Assembly: GCA_000621985.1 (NCBI GenBank)
Contig: JHWW01000010.1
Span: 62,001-126,000 of the forward strand
Direction of reading: 5' to 3'
Source: Lachnospiraceae bacterium V9D3004
GTDB lineage: Bacteria > Bacillota > Clostridia > Lachnospirales > Lachnospiraceae
Length of the DNA stretch: 64,000 nucleotides
Of this stretch, positions 45,316 to 55,212 are shown in pieces. The notes below the pieces were generated by a model. The model was not told the DNA's origin, made no database searches, and saw nothing but the letters and a program-made list of their open reading frames with translations. Each line of letters starts with the position of its first letter. Position 1 is the stretch's first letter. The position numbers and the translations under genes are program-made.

Positions 45316-46586
45316 TATCGCTCACCTGCCTTTATAATACTCTCTCCGCTTGCAAGATTGCCGCCGGGATAATCATCACGGGTAGTTCTGCCGTATATAA
45401 CGGAATTCTTGCCGATACCCACTCCGTCAGGAATAACGCTCTTCTCACCGACAACCACAAGCCCAAACCTGTATATATCCGGCTTCCAGCTGTTAACGGC
45501 ATAATCACCGGTACCCAGTCTGCAATTAGCGCCTATCTCACAATTCTCGGCAATGATCGCCTTATCAACCACTGTGCCTTTCTTTATAATAGTTCCGTTC
45601 ATGATAATGGAATCTCTTACAACAGCGCCTTCTTCTATGATAACATCCGAACCGATGACAGAATTCCTTATCTCGCCGTACACATCGCATGCCTCACCCA
45701 TTATCGCTTTGTCGATAACGGCATTCGAGGAAATGAACTGCGGTGCGATCCTGTCACTCTTCGTATATATCTTCCAGAATTCTTCGTACAGGTTAAATAT
45801 CGGAATAAGGTCAATAAGCTCCATATTGGACTCCCAATATGAACCAAGTGTTCCTACATCTTTCCAATATCCGTTGTACTCATATGAAAATACCCTCTCG
45901 CCCTTCTTGTGACAATATGGAATAATATGCTTGCCAAAGTCACAAGCCGGCTGATCCTTAAGAGTGATAAGAGCTTCCCTGAGCACTCTCCAAGAGAATA
46001 TATATATTCCCATCGATGCAATATTACTGCTTGGATGTTCCGGTTTCTCCTCAAAGTCAAGGATCTGCTTATTGTCATCGGTTATAACAACACCGAATCT
46101 GCTTGCCTCCTCCATAGGCACGGGAATACATGCGATCGTGATATCGGCTTTCTTCGCTTTATGGAAATCAAGCATAACCTCATAATCCATCTTGTATATA
46201 TGGTCTCCTCCGAGTATAAGTACATACTCCGGATTATAATATTCCATGTACTCAAGATTCTGATAGATCGCATTAGCTGTTCCGGTATACCACTCGCTTT
46301 TCTTACTCTTCTCATATGGAGGCAGAACCGACACCCCGCCTATATTCTTATCAAGATCCCAGGGTATACCGATTCCTATGTGTGTATTAAGTCTGAGAGG
46401 CTGATACTGAGTTAGTACACCCACTGTATCTATACCTGAATTAATACAATTGCTCAGTGCAAAATCTATTATTCTGTACTTTCCCCCAAATGAGACAGCA
46501 GGCTTCGCAACGTTCGCCGTCAAAACCCCAAGACGGGAGCCTTGTCCGCCTGCAAGCAACATGGCAATCATCTCTTTTTTTATCAT
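45315..46586 (-). CDS. glgC: Glucose-1-phosphate adenylyltransferase catalytic subunit GlgC
   Basis: Makes ADP-glucose from glucose-1-phosphate and ATP, the committed step of glycogen synthesis. The 423-residue protein has the loop [57 protein letters not shown] and FEEKP, then a beta-helix C-terminal domain. GAGGTGG precedes the ATG. Promoter at 46616-46644. First gene of glgC-glgD-spoVG-thioesterase. Glycogen synthase (glgA) is not in the window. Confidence 0.95.
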   Translation of the reverse strand: MIKKEMIAMLLAGGQGSRLGVLTANVAKPAVSFGGKYRIIDFALSNCINSGIDTVGVLTQYQPLRLNTHIGIGIPWDLDKNIGGVSVLPPYEKSKKSEWYTGTANAIYQNLEYMEYYNPEYVLILGGDHIYKMDYEVMLDFHKAKKADITIACIPVPMEEASRFGVVITDDNKQILDFEEKPEHPSSNIASMGIYIFSWRVLREALITLKDQPACDFGKHIIPYCHKKGERVFSYEYNGYWKDVGTLGSYWESNMELIDLIPIFNLYEEFWKIYTKSDRIAPQFISSNAVIDKAIMGEACDVYGEIRNSVIGSDVIIEEGAVVRDSIIMNGTIIKKGTVVDKAIIAENCEIGANCRLGTGDYAVNSWKPDIYRFGLVVVGEKSVIPDGVGIGKNSVIYGRTTRDDYPGGNLASGESIIKAGER

Positions 46587-46615
46587 GCTACCACCTCAAT
46601 TGTATTATTTTGATA

Positions 46616-46644
46616 ATTATATCATATTTATTAAAAAATGTGAA
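46616..46644 (-). promoter_or_regulatory. Promoter of the glgC operon
   Basis: Minus strand: TTCACA (46639-46644), 17-base spacer, TATAAT (46616-46621), about 30 bases before the glgC ATG. The 194-base spacer to the divergent murC is very AT-rich. Confidence 0.75.
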
Positions 46645-46780
46645 TATATATATCAATTCTTTTTATTTTTTTTTAAAAATTTGTACATTTAATATTGTTT
46701 TTTATATTCTTATATTTTATCATATCATATAAACACAGTTTATCGTTCAGATAAGCAAAAAGATAGGATGGTAATTCATT

Positions 46781-48163
46781 ATGTATCACATTGACTACAA
46801 CACTCCCGCCAATCTGCATTTCATCGGAATAGGCGGGATCAGCATGAGCGGTTTTGCAGAACTCCTTACAGCAAAGGGTTTCCGTATAACCGGTTCCGAT
46901 TCACACAGATCCGACATAACGGATCATCTTGAATCACTGGGTATAAAAGTATCATACGGGCAGAAAGCTTCCAATATTCCGGAAGACACGGATCTTGTTG
47001 TATATACCGCAGCAATATCCGAAGACAATCCCGAATATGTCGAAGCGAAGCGCCGCAACCTTCCAATGATGGTCCGCGCAGAGATGATCGGACAGATCAT
47101 GAAGAATTATTCAAACGCGATCGCTGTGTCCGGCACACACGGAAAGACCACCGTTACATCCATGCTGTCACACATATATATAGAGGCGGGTCTTGATCCG
47201 ACGATATCCGTAGGCGGAATACTTGATATCATCGGAGGCAATATAAGGATCGGCAATTCTCCTAACTGGATCATGGAAGCATGCGAGTACACCAACAGCT
47301 TCTTAAGCTTCTATCCCACTACTGCGATCATACTTAACATAGAAGAAGATCATCTTGATTTCTTCAAGGATATTAATGACATAAGACATTCGTTCCATTC
47401 ATTTGCAAAACTTCTTCCAAAGGACGGACTGCTTGTTATCAACAGCTCGATCGATAATTACAAAGAGATATGCGACGGTCTTGAATGTAAGGTCGTTACG
47501 TGCGGAATTGATGATCCGGATTCAATGTTCTATGCCGACAACATCGAATACGATGAAAACGGCTGCGGCTCCTACGACCTGATCATTAATGGTTCTGCAA
47601 GCGGACGTATAAAACTTAACGTGACCGGACTTCATAATATAAGCAACAGCCTCGCGGCCATTGCGGTTGCGTATACGCAGAATGTAGATGATTCATCAAT
47701 AAAAGAAGGTCTGCAATCTTTCAAGGGTGCTGACCGCAGGTTCCAGAAGAAAGGCGAGATAGCGGGAATAACGATCATTGACGATTATGCCCATCATCCG
47801 TCGGAGATCAGGGCGACTCTGACAGCGGCACAGGCATATCCCCACAGAAAATTATGGGTTGTATTCCAGCCTCACACATATACGAGAACCAAAGCATTCC
47901 TTAACGAATTTGCCGAAGCACTCACTCTTGCCGACGGTATTATAGTTACGGATATCTATGCCGCAAGAGAAAAAGATCCCGGAGACATTTCGTCGGAAGA
48001 TATAGTCAAACAGTTGGAAAAACTTGGTAAAGAGACGTTTTATATTTCTTTATTCGATGATATTGAAAATTTTATATTAAAAAACCTGGTAAACGGAGAC
48101 ATGTTAATAACTATGGGTGCCGGAGACGTTGTAACTATTGGCGAAGACCTTTTGAATTTCTAG
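46781..48163 (+). CDS. murC: UDP-N-acetylmuramate--L-alanine ligase
   Basis: Adds the first amino acid to UDP-MurNAc. The 460-residue protein begins with the Rossmann motif FIGIGGISMSGFAELL, has the ATP loop SGTHGKTTVTSM, the metal-binding LNIEEDHLDFF segment, and the C-terminal DDYAHHPSEIRATLTAA and FQPHTYTRTKAF blocks. AGGATGG precedes the ATG. It is followed by a 247-base spacer and the dnaD-dnaC-prs genes. Confidence 0.96.
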   Translation: MYHIDYNTPANLHFIGIGGISMSGFAELLTAKGFRITGSDSHRSDITDHLESLGIKVSYGQKASNIPEDTDLVVYTAAISEDNPEYVEAKRRNLPMMVRAEMIGQIMKNYSNAIAVSGTHGKTTVTSMLSHIYIEAGLDPTISVGGILDIIGGNIRIGNSPNWIMEACEYTNSFLSFYPTTAIILNIEEDHLDFFKDINDIRHSFHSFAKLLPKDGLLVINSSIDNYKEICDGLECKVVTCGIDDPDSMFYADNIEYDENGCGSYDLIINGSASGRIKLNVTGLHNISNSLAAIAVAYTQNVDDSSIKEGLQSFKGADRRFQKKGEIAGITIIDDYAHHPSEIRATLTAAQAYPHRKLWVVFQPHTYTRTKAFLNEFAEALTLADGIIVTDIYAAREKDPGDISSEDIVKQLEKLGKETFYISLFDDIENFILKNLVNGDMLITMGAGDVVTIGEDLLNF

Positions 48164-48172
48164 TTATTCACG

Positions 48173-48311
48173 TTATCCAACACTTTATATTTTCTTAAGA
48201 AATGAATAAATGTTGAATAACCTGCTCATTTATTAACCAATATATTCGGATAATTCCGAATACTTGATATAAAACATCAGTTATACAATGGGTTGTTAAC
48301 GTTATTCAACA
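48173..48311 (+). promoter_or_regulatory. Three copies of TTATYCAACA upstream of dnaD
   Basis: TTATCCAACA (48173-48182), its inverted form TGTTGAATAA (48211-48220) and TTATTCAACA (48302-48311) lie in the murC-dnaD spacer. They resemble DnaA boxes with one inserted base, but do not match the standard 9-mer. They may be operator sites for the replication genes. Confidence 0.35.
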
Positions 48312-48347
48312 TTTTTATTCTACTCTCTTCGAATCCCGAAGGGGCTA

Positions 48348-48376
48348 TTTTCAAGCCCGGAACTATGTGTTATAAT
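48348..48376 (+). promoter_or_regulatory. Extended -10 promoter of dnaD-dnaC-prs
   Basis: TGTTATAAT gives an extended -10 (hexamer 48371-48376), with a weak -35 (TTTTCA, 48348-48353) at 17 bases. The ATG at 48375 overlaps the -10 box and so cannot be the start codon of the next gene. Confidence 0.65.
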
Positions 48377-48410
48377 GCCTTTACTATCAAATTATTGGGG
48401 GGCTTCGGAA

Positions 48411-49448
48411 TTGAACAAAGGCAACACGATCTTACTTCATAATAAGACCGAATGTACATTTACCCAGGTATCAAACACATTCATTGACGAATATATGCCG
48501 GACGCAAACGGAACATATGTGAAAGTATATCTTACATTATTACGACTTATCAGCGATTCACGCGTTAACATATCAATAGAAGGTATTGCAGATGCTCTTG
48601 ATCTCACGGGAAAGCATGTCACCAAAGCTCTGTCCTATTGGGAGAAAAAAGGCCTTCTTGTTCTGTCAAGAAATGATACCGGGGATATTAAAGATATAAC
48701 ATTCAACACTCCGGTAAAGAATGCCGAAGATTGTGCTGAGGTTAAAACGGACGAACCGGCCGTAAAGGATATCAATTCATATACAGCCGAAGATATCAAT
48801 CGTATCACTTCGTCTGAAGATTTCATATGGATCACGAATATTATCGAGAAATACATGCAGCGAACGCTGACTCCGACAGACATCGACCTTGTTGTCTACC
48901 TGTATGACTCGTTAAAGTTTTCCTCTGATCTGATATTCCATCTGTATGAATATTGCATTGACAAAGGCAAGAAGAATTCCAAATACATACAGGCTGTCGC
49001 TCTCAACTGGGCAAAAGAAGGCATAGATACCGTTGACAAGGCCGTAACACATTCCACGGCTTATGACAGCAACTACATGCAGATAATGAAGACTTTCGGG
49101 CTTAACCAGCCTCCGGCTCCTGCGCAAAAAAAATATATCGATACGTGGCTTTCATACGGATACGATCCGTCCATGATATGTGAAGCATGCAGCCGTACGG
49201 TTATCGCAACAGGCGGTGCCAATTTCAAGTATGCCAACGGCATTATCGACCATTGGAAAAAGAACGGCATCAAAACACCGGAAGATCTGAAGATCGCCGA
49301 CAACATTCATTCGGTGAAAACAGAATCGGTCAGATCCGGTCCGGCACCAAAATCACAAAATGCAAAGAATTCATTTAATTCTTACGAACAGAGGAATTAT
49401 ACTACCGAAGACTACGTTTCGCTTGAGCAGAGTCTTCTGAAAAACTAG
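48411..49448 (+). CDS. dnaD: DnaD-type replication initiation protein
   Basis: A 345-residue protein with an N-terminal winged-helix domain (about residues 25-90, including ALDLTGKHVTKALSYWEKKGLL) and two DnaD C-terminal (DDBH2) repeats, about residues 135-205 (NIIEKYMQRTLTPTDIDLVV) and 230-290 (KKYIDTWLSYGYDPSMICEA). DnaD helps load the replicative helicase. The start is taken as TTG at 48411, eight bases after GGGGGG, because the upstream ATG lies inside the promoter. dnaC follows after 21 bases, matching its role as helicase-loading partner. Confidence 0.9.
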   Translation: MNKGNTILLHNKTECTFTQVSNTFIDEYMPDANGTYVKVYLTLLRLISDSRVNISIEGIADALDLTGKHVTKALSYWEKKGLLVLSRNDTGDIKDITFNTPVKNAEDCAEVKTDEPAVKDINSYTAEDINRITSSEDFIWITNIIEKYMQRTLTPTDIDLVVYLYDSLKFSSDLIFHLYEYCIDKGKKNSKYIQAVALNWAKEGIDTVDKAVTHSTAYDSNYMQIMKTFGLNQPPAPAQKKYIDTWLSYGYDPSMICEACSRTVIATGGANFKYANGIIDHWKKNGIKTPEDLKIADNIHSVKTESVRSGPAPKSQNAKNSFNSYEQRNYTTEDYVSLEQSLLKN

Positions 49449-49469
49449 CATCTTTGCGGAGGATATCTG

Positions 49470-50501
49470 ATGGATACAGCAACACTGTCCGACAGGCTTA
49501 AAAGAATATATGACCTTCGCCGGGCAAACAATGTTCATATAAGAAAACAACGCCTGGAAGAAATATACAACGCGATACCGGAATATAAAAGACTTGATGA
49601 CGCTCTTCCGGACATCGCAATGGCACAGGTAAAGTCTTTCTTCGGGAAACATGACGTTTCGGATACCGATGCTTCAACTAAAGATTCTTCCGGTTCATTT
49701 GAAAATAAACTGGATGACATAGAAAACTGCAAGAAGCTGTTGTTGGCAAAAAATGGATATTCCGAAGACTATCTTGATCCCGTATATTCGTGTCCGGACT
49801 GCAAAGATACCGGATATACAGGCACTGAAAGATGTCATTGTTACAAAACCGAATTCATGAAGATAATTCATGAAACTTCCGGTTTGAACAGGCTCACGGA
49901 TATACATAATTTTTCAAATTTCGACATAGAATACTACCCTGATTATTATATCGAAGAGGGTGCCGATTCTACCCCGCGAGATAATATCAGGCGTATTCTT
50001 AATGCGTGTAAAGAATTCATCACGCACTTTGATGATACGCCGGACAACCTTCTGATATACGGTCATTCCGGAGTAGGCAAGACTTTCCTTACACACTGTA
50101 TCGCCGGTGAGTTGATAAAGAACGGACATTCCGTCATTTACTTGACTTCATATCAGCTCTTTGATATTCTTGAGACGAAAGTTTTTCGTTCAGGCGAGTT
50201 AAGCGATATGGAAAGCGGAATATTATCAATGCTGTATGACTGCGATCTTCTTATAATTGATGATCTCGGAACCGAAAGGATCAACAAATTCACGGAAGTA
50301 CAGTTATTTGCCTTAATACAGGAAAGATTGAATGGCAGACATTCAACGATCATATCCACCAATCTGTCATTTGATGATATAAATAACAATTACAGTGAGC
50401 GCATTTTCTCAAGACTGATGGGCAATTACAGACTTATCAAGCTGATCGGCAATGACATACGCATCACAAAAGCCATAAAAGAAAACGGAGGAAGAAAATG
50501 A
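49470..50501 (+). CDS. dnaC: Helicase loader DnaC/DnaI-type ATPase
   Basis: AAA+ ATPase that places the replicative helicase on DNA. The 343-residue protein has an N-terminal helical region (1-95), a cysteine cluster CPDCKDTGYTGTERCHC (about 107-123) probably binding zinc, and the ATPase domain with Walker A GHSGVGKT, Walker B LLIIDDLGTER and STNLSFDD sensor. GCGGAGG precedes the ATG. The stop codon overlaps the prs start (ATGA). Confidence 0.92.
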   Translation: MDTATLSDRLKRIYDLRRANNVHIRKQRLEEIYNAIPEYKRLDDALPDIAMAQVKSFFGKHDVSDTDASTKDSSGSFENKLDDIENCKKLLLAKNGYSEDYLDPVYSCPDCKDTGYTGTERCHCYKTEFMKIIHETSGLNRLTDIHNFSNFDIEYYPDYYIEEGADSTPRDNIRRILNACKEFITHFDDTPDNLLIYGHSGVGKTFLTHCIAGELIKNGHSVIYLTSYQLFDILETKVFRSGELSDMESGILSMLYDCDLLIIDDLGTERINKFTEVQLFALIQERLNGRHSTIISTNLSFDDINNNYSERIFSRLMGNYRLIKLIGNDIRITKAIKENGGRK

Positions 50502-51670
50502 GTTTAGATGATTCTTATACTAAAAAAATCCCTTACGGGGAACTTGGACTGATCGCCCTTGAAAGCAGCAAGATGATCGGCAGCAAGGTTAACAACTATA
50601 TTGTTAACTGGAGAACCGACAGAGAACATGAACATGCTTCCGATGCAGCCTTCACCGGCTATAAGAAGAATTCCTATCTTGTCGAAAGCGTGTGTCCGCG
50701 TTTTGGTTCAGGTGAGGCAAAGGGCTTTATCAAAGAGTCTGTAAGAGGTATGGATATATACATTCTCGTGGACGTATGTAATTACAGTCTTACTTATTCC
50801 GTATGCGGATATGAGAATCATATGTCTCCGGACGATCATTACCAGGATCTCAAAAGAATCATTGCCGCTATCGGTGGCAAGGCAAGAAGGATCACCGTAA
50901 TAATGCCATTCCTGTACGAAGGAAGGCAACATAAGAGAAGTGCAAGAGAATCTCTTGACTGTGCGCTCGCGCTTCAGGAACTTACCGATATGGGTGTTGA
51001 GAGCATACTTACATTCGATGCCCACGACCCGAGAGTTCAGAACGCGATCCCCTTAAAGAGTTTTGAGACGGTACAACCGATATATCAGTTCATTAAAGCT
51101 CTTCTTAAAAATGTTCCTAATGTATCACTTGATTCCAGACATATGATGATCATAAGTCCGGATGAGGGAGCGATGAGCCGTGCCGTATACTTTGCAAACG
51201 TGCTCGGTATCGACGTCGGAATGTTCTATAAGAGAAGGGATTATTCAACTATAGTCAACGGCCGCAATCCTATCGTCGCTCACGAATTCCTCGGGACCGA
51301 CGTGGAAGGAAAAGACGTTATCATCATTGATGACATGATATCTTCCGGTGAAAGCGTGCTTGACGTATCAAGAGAACTTAAGAGACGTAAAGCCAACAGA
51401 ATATTCATTGCCGCAACTTTCGGTCTGTTCACCAACGGGCTCGACCTGTTCGATGAAGCATACAATAACGGACTTATATACCGTGTGCTTACAACGAACC
51501 TCGTTTACCAGACAGACACTCTTCTCTCAAAAGAGTATTATATCAATGTAGACATGAGCAAATATATCGCATTGCTGGTTGATACACTTAACCATGATGC
51601 ATCGATCAACGACCTGCTCAATCCTACCGAGAGAATCCAGAAAGTTCTCAAAAAATATAACCAGCTGTAA
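50498..51670 (+). CDS. prs: Ribose-phosphate pyrophosphokinase, long divergent form
   Basis: Makes PRPP from ribose-5-phosphate and ATP. At 390 residues it is about 70 longer than the usual enzyme. Conserved features include the FDAHDPRVQNAI metal-binding block and a PRPP loop DVIIIDDMISSGES, which differs from the common DDMIDTGGT. The RQDRK-type ATP-binding stretch reads GRQHKRSARES. Such long forms occur in Clostridia. It is translationally coupled to dnaC by a four-base overlap; a terminator follows. Probably functional, though divergence leaves room for altered regulation. Confidence 0.88.
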   Translation: MSLDDSYTKKIPYGELGLIALESSKMIGSKVNNYIVNWRTDREHEHASDAAFTGYKKNSYLVESVCPRFGSGEAKGFIKESVRGMDIYILVDVCNYSLTYSVCGYENHMSPDDHYQDLKRIIAAIGGKARRITVIMPFLYEGRQHKRSARESLDCALALQELTDMGVESILTFDAHDPRVQNAIPLKSFETVQPIYQFIKALLKNVPNVSLDSRHMMIISPDEGAMSRAVYFANVLGIDVGMFYKRRDYSTIVNGRNPIVAHEFLGTDVEGKDVIIIDDMISSGESVLDVSRELKRRKANRIFIAATFGLFTNGLDLFDEAYNNGLIYRVLTTNLVYQTDTLLSKEYYINVDMSKYIALLVDTLNHDASINDLLNPTERIQKVLKKYNQL

Positions 51671-51726
51671 ATCCTAAGCGGAACGTTTTTTACACGGGAA
51701 ATGCATTGCAATTTCATATGCAACAA

Positions 51727-51776
51727 AAGGCTGTATGGATACTTGGGGAACATCTCCCCGGCATCCATACAGCCTT
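51727..51776. terminator. Bidirectional terminator between prs and the HD-domain gene
   Basis: A 14-bp stem, AAGGCTGTATGGAT (51727-51740) with its complement (51763-51776), topped by GGGGA/TCCCC. Minus-strand side ends in TTTTG; plus-strand side in AATTATT. Located between convergent genes. Confidence 0.85.
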
Positions 51777-51821
51777 AATTATTCTTGATCATTCGTAATT
51801 GTTCTGGATCTTATGAAAATA

Positions 51822-52925
51822 TTATGATTCCTTCTCGCTATCCGTTGATGATGGCGAACCACCCATAAGCGTTTCATAATCCATCTTGATTCTGTTATCC
51901 ATCGTCTTCATGACGTCTTTTATCTGAACTTCACTGTATACGCTGTTAACAGACAGATCGTATATGTGATTGTTCTCAAAAGCAAGTACCATAGGTCTCA
52001 TGATCGAATCCTTATTCTCGGTAATTACAAGTCCCTTCTTACCGTTGGTGAGCTCTACGCAAACACCCGGATTCATGATATTGATACTCTTGATGAGTGA
52101 ATTAACAGCCTTGACGCTGTATTTTCTTTCATGGTTCATAAGTTCCCTTATAGCCATGATCTCGGAAGTAGGCTCCTTATAAGATGTCATCGCGGTAAGC
52201 TTATCATATGTATGCGCGACATACAGAACATTAAGCGCTTCGTCATCCGATACCCTGACATCTCCTTCATCCTCTTCCACAAGATAATCATGAAGCTTTA
52301 ATACATATCTCTTGAGACTCTTATCAAAATCCCCTGCCTGAAGTACATCATTTGTATATTTTCTAACCGACTGCTTCTCTTCGGTTGATAATTCGGTAAG
52401 ATGATTGAAACCTGACGGGAACATAAGCTGTCCGACATCATGTATTACAGCTGCTTTAACCACATTAAGCTGTTCGGATACGGTAATATCCATATTGTTG
52501 CAGATCATGGCTGACAGGATCGCAACATTAAGTGCATGCTTGTATACAAAATCATCCGAACTTCTGAGATTCTGAACAAAGTTGATCTTCCTGTCAAGTC
52601 TTCCGTAATTCTTGATGATCACATTCACGAGCCAGTCAAGCGTCTTAGGCTCCTTTCCCGAAGCCATAAGCTTAAGATCATCCCTTATACTGAACACGGA
52701 TACCGTCTGGAATCTCTCAAACTGGATATCGTCATCCGTCATAGGCGGAAGCGGCTCTGCCGGTTCAAGAATATACAAACCGAACAATCCGAAGTTCTTG
52801 ACACCATATATACTCTGCATGGTCAGCTTACTGTCCCTCTCATGCAGAAGTACACCGCTCTTATTATATATAGGCTTTCCGAGCCTCATTCCCGGCTTAA
52901 GATCATCAACTTTGACAAATATCAT
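51822..52925 (-). CDS. HD-domain signalling protein, HD-GYP-related without GYP motif
   Basis: A 367-residue cytoplasmic protein. The N-terminus (MIFVKVDDLKPGMRLGKPIYNKSG) is the adapter-like segment often found before HD-GYP domains. The HD part (about 110-285) keeps His130 (YKHALNVA) and His162-Asp163 (VIHDVGQLMFP), but the HHExxDGxGYP signature is replaced by KLHDYLVEEDEGDV, and the DVYDAL motif by HTYDKL. A C-terminal PilZ-unlike beta region (NPGVCVELTNGKKGLV) resembles the tail seen in related Clostridial proteins. It may be a phosphohydrolase of a different nucleotide or a sensor. Its ATG overlaps the glgB stop (ATGA), tying it to glycogen branching. Confidence 0.82.
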   Translation of the reverse strand: MIFVKVDDLKPGMRLGKPIYNKSGVLLHERDSKLTMQSIYGVKNFGLFGLYILEPAEPLPPMTDDDIQFERFQTVSVFSIRDDLKLMASGKEPKTLDWLVNVIIKNYGRLDRKINFVQNLRSSDDFVYKHALNVAILSAMICNNMDITVSEQLNVVKAAVIHDVGQLMFPSGFNHLTELSTEEKQSVRKYTNDVLQAGDFDKSLKRYVLKLHDYLVEEDEGDVRVSDDEALNVLYVAHTYDKLTAMTSYKEPTSEIMAIRELMNHERKYSVKAVNSLIKSINIMNPGVCVELTNGKKGLVITENKDSIMRPMVLAFENNHIYDLSVNSVYSEVQIKDVMKTMDNRIKMDYETLMGGSPSSTDSEKES

Positions 52926-55150
52926 TTTCTCTCCTCCTTGTAGTTGTATCTGAATATTAAAGTGGACAGCGGCGGTATTACAAGTTCGATCGAATTATCC
53001 CTGCCACCGCAGAATATCTTATCCGACTTTATATTGGCTGATACTTTTGTTCCGTCTCCACCGTATTTGACATCATCCGAATTCATTATAAGTGAATATA
53101 TTCCCTTACACGGAACCGGAATTCTGTATTTATCATGTAATACCGGAGTGAAATTACATACAAACAGTAATTGTTTCTCCGGAGTGGATCCTCTTCTGAC
53201 AAATGATACTATACTGTTACTGTTATCGTCACAGCTCATCCATTCAAATCCCATCGGGTCGTAATCATTGTAATTAAGCGCATCATAAGTGATGTAATAC
53301 TTATTGAGCTCCTTTACATATCTCTGCATGCCTTCATGTTCGGGATACTCTAACAATTCCCAGTCAAGCTGTCTTGCTTCACTCCACTCTCTTGTCTGGG
53401 CAAATTCCTGACCCATGAACAACAACTTCTTACCGGGATGACCGTACATGAAACCGTATGCGGTTCTTAGGTTCGCAAACTTGGCTCTCATGTCACCCGG
53501 CATCTTATATATCATTGATGCTTTGCCGTGAACAACTTCGTCATGTGATAATACCTGTACAAAATTCTCACTGTATGCATACATCATACTAAAGCATAAT
53601 TTGTTATGATTACCCGAACGGAAATACGGATCAGTCTTCATATACTCAAGGAAGTCATTCATCCATCCCATATTCCACTTGAACAAAAATCCGAGTCCTC
53701 CGAGTTCAACAGGAGCCGTAACACCGGCCCATGAGGTAGACTCCTCTGCGATAATATATACTCCGGGCTCTTCCTTCGGTACTATGGTGTTAAGCTTATG
53801 AAGCATCTCTATCGCATCGAGGTTCTCTTTGCTCCCGTCCGGATTGGGCAGCCATTCGCCGTCGTTCTTTCCATAATCAAGATACAGCATAGAAGCAACA
53901 GCGTCAACCCTTAATCCGTCTATATGGTATTCTCTTGCCCAGAACAGTGCATTCGCTATCAGGAAATTACTTACTTCCGTCTTTGCGTAATTGAATATAT
54001 ATGTTCCCCAGTCGGGGTGTTCTCCTCTTCTTGAATCCGGATGCTCATACAGAGCCGTTCCGTCAAATCTTCCAAGACCGTGTTCGTCTCTCGGGAAATG
54101 AGCAGGAACCCAGTCAAGTATAACTCCTATACCGAGACTGTGCATATAGTCCACAAAATACTTGAAATCATCAGGATTACCATACCTGCTCGTCGGTGCA
54201 TAATAACCCACAACCTGATATCCCCATGAACCGTCAAACGGATACTCGGCTATTCCCATAAGTTCGACATGTGTATAATTCATCTTAACAAGATAATCAC
54301 CGAGTCTGGCTGCAGTCTCCCTGTATGAATAGAAACCATCCTCTGTACCGTCATTTTTCTTGCACCACGAACCGATATGACACTCATATATGCTCATTGG
54401 CATCCGTCTTCGTTCGTTACGGTCGATGCTCCTTCTTCTCTTTATCCAGGAAGAATCTTTCCATTTGTAATTATATATATCATATACAACTGAAGCATTG
54501 CCCGGTCTTAATTCCGCATAATTGCCGTAAGGATCGGTCTTATACAGCTTGTCGCCTTTGCATGATGTGATCCTGTATTTGTATACCGCACCGCTTTTTA
54601 CTCCGGGAATGAACAGCTCATATATTCCCGAGCTTCCGTGTCTTCTCATCTGGTGCATTCTGCCGTCCCACATATTGAAGTCTCCGACAACGCTGACTCC
54701 CCTTGCATTAGGCGCCCACACCGCAAACATGGTTCCTTCAATTCCACCAAGTTTCATCGGATGAGCTCCAAGCTTCTTATATATTGAAGTATGATTGCCT
54801 TCAGCAAAAAGATATGTATCAAGCTCGCCTATCACCGGTTCAAAGTTATACGGATCAGCGAATTCAACAACATCATTATCACCGTATTCCACCTTGACGG
54901 TGTAGGACTTAATACATCCCCCAACGATGTATGCTCCGAAAAATCCGGTATCCGTTATACTGTCAAGCTCATATTCCCTGTCAGTCCTGTCATCAATGAT
55001 CCATATTCTGCGGGCACACGGACGATATACCGTAACTATCTGGTCTCCGTCACATTTATGAATGCCAAGCAGATCGTGGGGGACATCACACTCTTCAGCC
55101 ATTAAGGCATCATATATATTCCAATCGATCCATTTCTTAACTCTGTCCAA
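52922..55150 (-). CDS. glgB: 1,4-alpha-glucan branching enzyme
   Basis: Creates alpha-1,6 branches in glycogen. The protein has an N-terminal module (DALMAEECDVPHDLLGIH), a CBM48 (GTMFAVWAPNARGVSVVGDFN) and the GH13 barrel: DWVPAHFPRDEHG, GLRVDAVASMLYLDY with the nucleophile Asp, IIAEESTSWAGV with the acid/base Glu, and LSHDEVVHGK. The C-terminal beta domain ends at EERK. Start choice: an ATG at 55186 has no ribosome site, whereas AAAGGAGG lies 11 bases before a TTG at 55150; the TTG is used here, adding up to 742 residues. It overlaps the HD-domain gene by four bases and follows the phosphoglucomutase gene. Confidence 0.92.
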   Translation of the reverse strand: MDRVKKWIDWNIYDALMAEECDVPHDLLGIHKCDGDQIVTVYRPCARRIWIIDDRTDREYELDSITDTGFFGAYIVGGCIKSYTVKVEYGDNDVVEFADPYNFEPVIGELDTYLFAEGNHTSIYKKLGAHPMKLGGIEGTMFAVWAPNARGVSVVGDFNMWDGRMHQMRRHGSSGIYELFIPGVKSGAVYKYRITSCKGDKLYKTDPYGNYAELRPGNASVVYDIYNYKWKDSSWIKRRRSIDRNERRRMPMSIYECHIGSWCKKNDGTEDGFYSYRETAARLGDYLVKMNYTHVELMGIAEYPFDGSWGYQVVGYYAPTSRYGNPDDFKYFVDYMHSLGIGVILDWVPAHFPRDEHGLGRFDGTALYEHPDSRRGEHPDWGTYIFNYAKTEVSNFLIANALFWAREYHIDGLRVDAVASMLYLDYGKNDGEWLPNPDGSKENLDAIEMLHKLNTIVPKEEPGVYIIAEESTSWAGVTAPVELGGLGFLFKWNMGWMNDFLEYMKTDPYFRSGNHNKLCFSMMYAYSENFVQVLSHDEVVHGKASMIYKMPGDMRAKFANLRTAYGFMYGHPGKKLLFMGQEFAQTREWSEARQLDWELLEYPEHEGMQRYVKELNKYYITYDALNYNDYDPMGFEWMSCDDNSNSIVSFVRRGSTPEKQLLFVCNFTPVLHDKYRIPVPCKGIYSLIMNSDDVKYGGDGTKVSANIKSDKIFCGGRDNSIELVIPPLSTLIFRYNYKEERK

Positions 55151-55212
55151 ACCCCAATATACCTCCTTTATGGTAACTGTCACCATACTATGTAATCATT
55201 CAGCGTTCAGGT

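Noticed and set aside
48173-48311. Chromosomal origin next to dnaD
   Set aside because: No standard DnaA box cluster, no dnaA or dnaN, and only three imperfect motifs.
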